Assembly: GCA_963931105.1 (NCBI GenBank)
Contig: OZ007004.1
Coordinates: 1,550,001-1,614,000, forward strand
Length of the DNA: 64,000 nt
Source: UMGS1590 sp900552455
GTDB taxonomy: Bacteria > Bacillota > Peptococcia > Peptococcales > Peptococcaceae
Direction: 5' to 3'
Under the pieces are notes generated by a model that saw only the letters and a program-made list of their open reading frames with translations, was not told the DNA's origin and ran no database searches. Positions 60,467 to 64,000 of the stretch are shown here, one piece after another. Position numbers and translations under genes: made by a program. The stretch's first letter is position 1. Every line of letters starts with the position of its first letter.

Positions 60467-61857
60467 TGGCCAGCAAAGAACCTAGACATGACATGCCTGT
60501 GCAGGACGCGAAAGTGCGCGTCACCAATTTCAACGAAGTCGCGCTCGGCTACAGCGCAGAAACGGCCATCGCCGAAGCGCAGCGCTGCCTGCATTGCGCA
60601 AAGCCTCGCTGCGTCGAAGGCTGTCCGGTGCATGTTGACATTCCTGACTTCATCGCTGCGCTCGCCGAAGGCGATTTCGCTGAATCTGCCAAGCGTCTGA
60701 AAACCCACACCAGTCTGCCAGCCATCTGCGGCCGCGTTTGCCCACAGGAAAATCAGTGCGAAGGCAAGTGCGTGCTCGGCATCAAGGGCGAATCTGTCGC
60801 GATCGGTCGTCTCGAACGCTTCGTCGCCGACTGGGACCGCGCGCAGGAACACGAAGCCGTCGCGCTCCCTGAAAAGAACGGCAAAAAAGTCGGCGTTGTC
60901 GGCGCTGGTCCTGCAGGGCTCGCCTGCGCTGGCGATCTCGCCAAGATGGGCTACGACGTCACCGTTTTCGAAGCGCTCCACACTCCTGGCGGCGTGCTTA
61001 TGTACGGCATTCCAGAATTCCGTCTGCCAAAAGACATCGTTCAGCACGAAATCAACAACATCCGCGATCTCGGCGTGAAATTTGAAGTCGACGCCATCGT
61101 CGGCAAGCTCTACGACATCGAAGAGCTGCGCACAGAATATGGCTTCGACGCGTTCTTCGTCGGCACCGGCGCCGGGCTGCCACATTTCATGAATCTCGAG
61201 GGCGAAAACCTGAACGGCATCTATTCTGCCAACGAGTTCCTCACCCGCTCCAACCTCATGAAAGCCTACCAGTTCCCAGCTGCGGATACGCCGATCAAGG
61301 TTGGTAAGCGCGCAGCCATCATCGGCGGCGGCAACGTCGCGATGGACGCTGCCCGCACTGCGCTCCGTCTTGGCGCTGAAGAAAGCTACATCGTTTATCG
61401 CCGCAGCAAGGAAGAGATCCCTGCCCGTGCCGAAGAGCTCGAACACGCCATCGAAGAAGGCGTGCAGCTGAAGCTCCTGTCCTCGCCGATCAAATATATC
61501 GGCGACGAAAACGACGTCGTCACCGGCATGGTGCTGCAGAAATACGAACTCGGCGAGCCGGATGAAAGCGGCCGCCGCCGTCCAGTTGCCATCGAAGGCG
61601 AGACCGAAGAAATGGCCATCGATACCGTCATCGTCGCCATCGGTCAGGGACCAAACCCAATCCTCACGAATAGCACAGAAGGCCTCGAGCTCAACAAGCG
61701 CGGCAACATCGTTGCTGACGAAAAAGGCCAGACCAGCCTGCCATATGTTTTCGCCGGCGGCGATATTGTCACTGGCGCAGCCACCGTCATCAAAGCCATG
61801 GGCGCTGGTAAGGACGCCGCCGTGGCCATTGACGCATATCTCAAGGCTCAGGGCTGA
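60466..61857 (+). CDS. nfnB: NfnB large subunit / glutamate synthase small-subunit-like oxidoreductase
   Basis: A 463-residue FAD protein, partner of NfnA. Two N-terminal [4Fe-4S] sites are visible (CLHCAKPRCVEGCP and CGRVCPQENQCEGKC). The FAD loop is VGVVGAGPAGLACAGDLAKM, the NADPH loop AAIIGGGNVAMDAARTALRL, and the end GAATVIKAMGAGKDAAVAID is typical. Such genes are often annotated gltA; pairing with nfnA and the absence of a large glutamate synthase subunit favour Nfn. GAAGGAGGCG precedes the ATG at 60466, which overlaps the nfnA stop. Confidence 0.94.
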   Translation: MASKEPRHDMPVQDAKVRVTNFNEVALGYSAETAIAEAQRCLHCAKPRCVEGCPVHVDIPDFIAALAEGDFAESAKRLKTHTSLPAICGRVCPQENQCEGKCVLGIKGESVAIGRLERFVADWDRAQEHEAVALPEKNGKKVGVVGAGPAGLACAGDLAKMGYDVTVFEALHTPGGVLMYGIPEFRLPKDIVQHEINNIRDLGVKFEVDAIVGKLYDIEELRTEYGFDAFFVGTGAGLPHFMNLEGENLNGIYSANEFLTRSNLMKAYQFPAADTPIKVGKRAAIIGGGNVAMDAARTALRLGAEESYIVYRRSKEEIPARAEELEHAIEEGVQLKLLSSPIKYIGDENDVVTGMVLQKYELGEPDESGRRRPVAIEGETEEMAIDTVIVAIGQGPNPILTNSTEGLELNKRGNIVADEKGQTSLPYVFAGGDIVTGAATVIKAMGAGKDAAVAIDAYLKAQG

Positions 61858-61867
61858 ACGTTCTGAT

Positions 61868-61900
61868 AAAAACGCTGACGCATTTGCGTCGGCGTTTTTT
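61868..61900 (+). terminator. nfnAB terminator
   Basis: The stem AAAACGCTGACGCA / TGCGTCGGCGTTTT ends in six T residues. The group II intron begins six bases later. Confidence 0.9.
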
Positions 61901-61905
61901 CGTGG

Positions 61906-63788
61906 GTGCGCCCGGCATGGGTAACAACTAGGTGGTGAAAGTCCACTGCGCGCTCGGTAGCAGGAAGCGCTAGCCAAAGGCAAGGGTGTCTGTCGTGAGG
62001 CAGAATCTGAAGGAAGCCAGAGGCAAAGTTCCGGGCCGACGAACAGAAACCGCATAGTAGGCTGTAAAGGGCGGACGATTCTGCCCACCAAGAAGAAGTC
62101 CAATGCTACCCGGACCCAATACAGTAGATGCGGCGGCTACACGAAATGAAAGTGGTTACCCTTACCCGGGGAGATCTTGCGGACGAGAAGTAGGAAAATC
62201 CGAACCTCGGAGTAAAGCTTGCCGCAAGAAGTCAGCAGAGGTCATAGTACTACCAACTATGGTGGGAAGGACCGAACAGTCGTAAGTTTCAGTACAACCT
62301 GAAAGGAGGACTCACGTCATGACAGCAAAATACTGTAGCAATACAGGCTGCCCACAAAAGGATAGCACGGAATGCAAAGAATATGTGGGAGCGCCGAATG
62401 TGAACCCTCGAGACAGGAAGGAAAGAACTGGTGCCCATCTGTTAGAGAGAATACTCCAACGAGACAATCTCAATAGAGCCTACTTGCAGGTGGAAAGAAA
62501 CCATGGCGCACCCGGCATCGACGGCATGACCGTCGAAGAAGCCCTGCCATGGTTAAAGGAACATAAGGAAGATCTCTTAGAAAGTCTACGGAATGGAAGC
62601 TACAAGCCAAGTCCCGTAAGAAGAAAAGACATTCCAAAACCAGATGGAGGAACAAGGCAACTTGGAATCCCTACCGTCATAGACAGGATCATCCAACAAG
62701 CAATCGCCCAAATCCTCATCCCCATCTACGAACCACAATTCTCAGACGCAAGCTATGGCTACCGGCCAGGACGAAGCGCAAAAGAAGCCATACGTAAAGT
62801 GAAGAAGTATGCAGAAGAAGGCTACACCCATGCCGTGCAAGTCGACCTCAGCAAATACTTCGACACCATTAACCACGACCTGCTCCTGAACCTCTTGAGA
62901 CAAACCATCAAAGATGGACGCGTCATAAAGCTCATCAAGAAATATCTCAAGAGCGGCATCATGGCAGACGGCGTCATCGTAAGAACAGAGCAAGGGACCC
63001 CACAAGGAGGCCCACTTTCGCCACTACTGGCAAATATCTATCTCAATGAGTTTGACCAGGAATGGAAAAGGCGCGGAATGAAACACATCCGCTACGCAGA
63101 TGATATCATCATCCTCACCAAAAGTAAACGCGCCGCAGAGCACCAGCTGGAATCCAGCAGGAAATACCTTGAAGGAAAGCTCAAGCTCACCATGAACACG
63201 GAAAAGAGCAAAGTTGTCAGCGTATTCGCCATCAAGCGCTTTAAGTTTCTCGGTTTCTGCATCGGCAAGAATGGAAACGGCATCTACATCAGAGCGCATA
63301 AGAAAAGCCTGAACAAGGCTAAGCAAAAGCTCAGAGCCATTACCAAAAGAAATCGAGGAAGAAACGTCAGAACCATCATGGCAGAAATAGCTCAGTACAT
63401 GAAAGGATGGCTCGGCTATTATTACATAGCCGATATGAAACGCACCCTAAAGAGCTGGGACGAATGGCTGAGGCGAAGGATAAGGATGTACATCTGGAAA
63501 CAATGGAAGAAAGCACGAACAAGAGTGAAGAATTTGAGGAAGCTAGGCATCTCAAAAGACCAAACCTACCAGTGGGGAAACACCCGATTAGGCTACTGGC
63601 GGGTCGTCGGTAGTCCAGTACTCAAATGTTCCATAACAAACGAAAAGCTCGCACAAGCAGGATACATGAATATCCTACAGATGTACGAGCAAATTCGAAG
63701 GAAGCACTTAAACGATTGAACCGCCGTGTACCGAACGGTACGCACGGTGGTGTGAGAGGTCGGCCCCTAAAGGGGCCTCCTACTCGAT
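61906..63788 (+). mobile_element. Complete group II intron
   Basis: The 5' end starts GTGCGCCCGGCATGGGTAAC and continues GGTGGTGAAAGTCCAC, both typical of bacterial group II introns. A maturase gene lies inside. Domain V is the hairpin at 63720-63751 (ACCGCCGTGTACC, loop GAAC, then GGTACGCACGGTGGT) with a CGC triad and a two-base bulge. Domain VI follows (GGCCCCTAAAGGGGCC) with a bulged A at 63782, seven bases from the 3' end ...CTACTCGAT. The 1883-base intron therefore looks intact. It sits just after the nfnB terminator hairpin, a site type used by class C introns, but I did not assign the class. Confidence 0.92.
62319..63719 (+). CDS. ltrA: Group II intron reverse transcriptase/maturase
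   Basis: A 466-residue intron-encoded protein. The reverse transcriptase core includes RT domain 0-1 (GAPGIDGMTVEE), GYRPGRSAKEA, the segment QVDLSKYFDTINHD, QGTPQGGPLSPLLANIYLN and the catalytic YADD in HIRYADDIIILTKS. The maturase (X) domain follows (FLGFCIGKNGNGIYIR). No zinc-finger HNH endonuclease is present at the C-terminus, which ends in QAGYMNILQMYEQIRR, so target priming probably does not use a cut second strand. GAAAGGAGGACTC precedes the ATG. The stop codon abuts domain V. Confidence 0.95.
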   Translation: MTAKYCSNTGCPQKDSTECKEYVGAPNVNPRDRKERTGAHLLERILQRDNLNRAYLQVERNHGAPGIDGMTVEEALPWLKEHKEDLLESLRNGSYKPSPVRRKDIPKPDGGTRQLGIPTVIDRIIQQAIAQILIPIYEPQFSDASYGYRPGRSAKEAIRKVKKYAEEGYTHAVQVDLSKYFDTINHDLLLNLLRQTIKDGRVIKLIKKYLKSGIMADGVIVRTEQGTPQGGPLSPLLANIYLNEFDQEWKRRGMKHIRYADDIIILTKSKRAAEHQLESSRKYLEGKLKLTMNTEKSKVVSVFAIKRFKFLGFCIGKNGNGIYIRAHKKSLNKAKQKLRAITKRNRGRNVRTIMAEIAQYMKGWLGYYYIADMKRTLKSWDEWLRRRIRMYIWKQWKKARTRVKNLRKLGISKDQTYQWGNTRLGYWRVVGSPVLKCSITNEKLAQAGYMNILQMYEQIRRKHLND

Positions 63789-63870
63789 TGGGCGTTCGCT
63801 GGCACTTGTGGTAGCAATCGGCGGGCAGATGCTGTATAATAAGGAGAGTCAATTTATAGGAGGTTCCTGC
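63789..63870 (+). promoter_or_regulatory. Upstream region of the protease-like gene
   Basis: TATAAT lies at 63835-63840 and AGGAGG before the ATG at 63871. No convincing -35 box at 17 bases was found; the intron insertion may have separated the gene from earlier upstream sequence. Confidence 0.4.
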
Positions 63871-64000
63871 ATGGGAAGTTTTCTTCCGAGCATCACCGAT
63901 CTGCTCCTGACGGTGCTGGCGATCGTTCCGGCCATGTGCTTTCACGAGTACGCCCACGGCTGGGTGAGCTACAAACTGGGCGATCCGTCGCCAAAATACG
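63871..64000 (+). CDS. Site-2-protease-like M50 metallopeptidase (partial)
   Basis: Only the first 43 codons are in the window. A hydrophobic N-terminal segment (LLLTVLAIVPAMCF) carries HEYAHG, the HExxH zinc motif of family M50, followed by WVSYKLGDPSPK, which is typical of the short, soluble-domain-free rhomboid-like M50 proteins. The ATG follows TATAGGAGGTTCC. The rest lies beyond position 64000. Confidence 0.85.
   Translation, partial: MGSFLPSITDLLLTVLAIVPAMCFHEYAHGWVSYKLGDPSPKY

Noticed and set aside
60466..61857. Glutamate synthase small subunit (gltD)
   Set aside because: There is no large glutamate synthase gene beside it, and it overlaps nfnA; the NfnB assignment fits better.

Overview
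The window reads as a chromosome segment of an anaerobic, low-to-medium GC Firmicute, most likely of the diderm class Negativicutes. That assignment is an inference. It rests on Firmicute-style gene pairs (dnaD/dnaI-type loaders, rqcP-divIC, S1 protein-tilS-ftsH, rex, a T-box leader, strong AGGAGG ribosome binding sites), a large secreted protein ending in three SLH domains with no LPXTG motif, and anaerobe redox genes (flavodiiron protein, NfnAB). No rRNA, tRNA or CRISPR array was seen.

Layout. 1-2600: a RhuM-family gene on the minus strand, bracketed by two copies of the same terminator, then tyrS. 2600-9110: a visibly AT-rich accessory island with a repeated palindrome, an SLC13-type anion permease, a LysR regulator, a divergent alkaline-phosphatase-superfamily hydrolase, a YlmA/ModF-like ABC ATPase and a small double-CxxC protein. 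9115-12800: flavodiiron protein, rex, an inverted GGTAGGAGG repeat element, maf-radC. 12950-18650: a D,D-carboxypeptidase-like protein with an altered SxN motif, a multi-hairpin candidate ncRNA, pyruvate carboxylase and a small membrane protein. 18681-28778: one dense run with a RecJ-HIRAN-RecQ fusion, rel, dtd, an MBL hydrolase, hisS and aspS.

28940-35720: a frameshifted tyrosine recombinase, a treble-clef zinc-finger repeat protein, a fibro-slime/SpaA/SLH surface protein and a sugar acetyltransferase. 35808-38733: 6S RNA, yerC-thrC and a probably leaderless sfsA. 38745-41477: a P-loop/Asp23 fusion, then the dnaD and dnaI helicase-loading genes. 41478-43544: a chloramphenicol-acetyltransferase remnant, an MBL hydrolase, a membrane-anchored L12-like protein and NudC. 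43640-47254: a T-box-controlled serine operon (serC, serA and a histidine phosphatase that probably supplies the last step). 47435-58931: an AlbA_2 regulator with a 21-bp tandem repeat, purA, a MurJ/SpoVB-like flippase, mazG, HU, rqcP, divIC, an S1 protein, a Ppx/GppA protein, tilS and ftsH. 58993-64000: a small membrane protein, nfnAB, a complete group II intron inserted just after the nfnB terminator, and the start of a site-2-protease-like gene.

The best candidates for undescribed biology are the RecJ-HIRAN-RecQ fusion, the structured RNA upstream of pyc, the AT-rich permease/hydrolase/ATPase island, the P-loop/Asp23 fusion and the membrane-bound L12-like protein. Positions, motifs and promoter spacings were read by eye; no homology search or folding was run.
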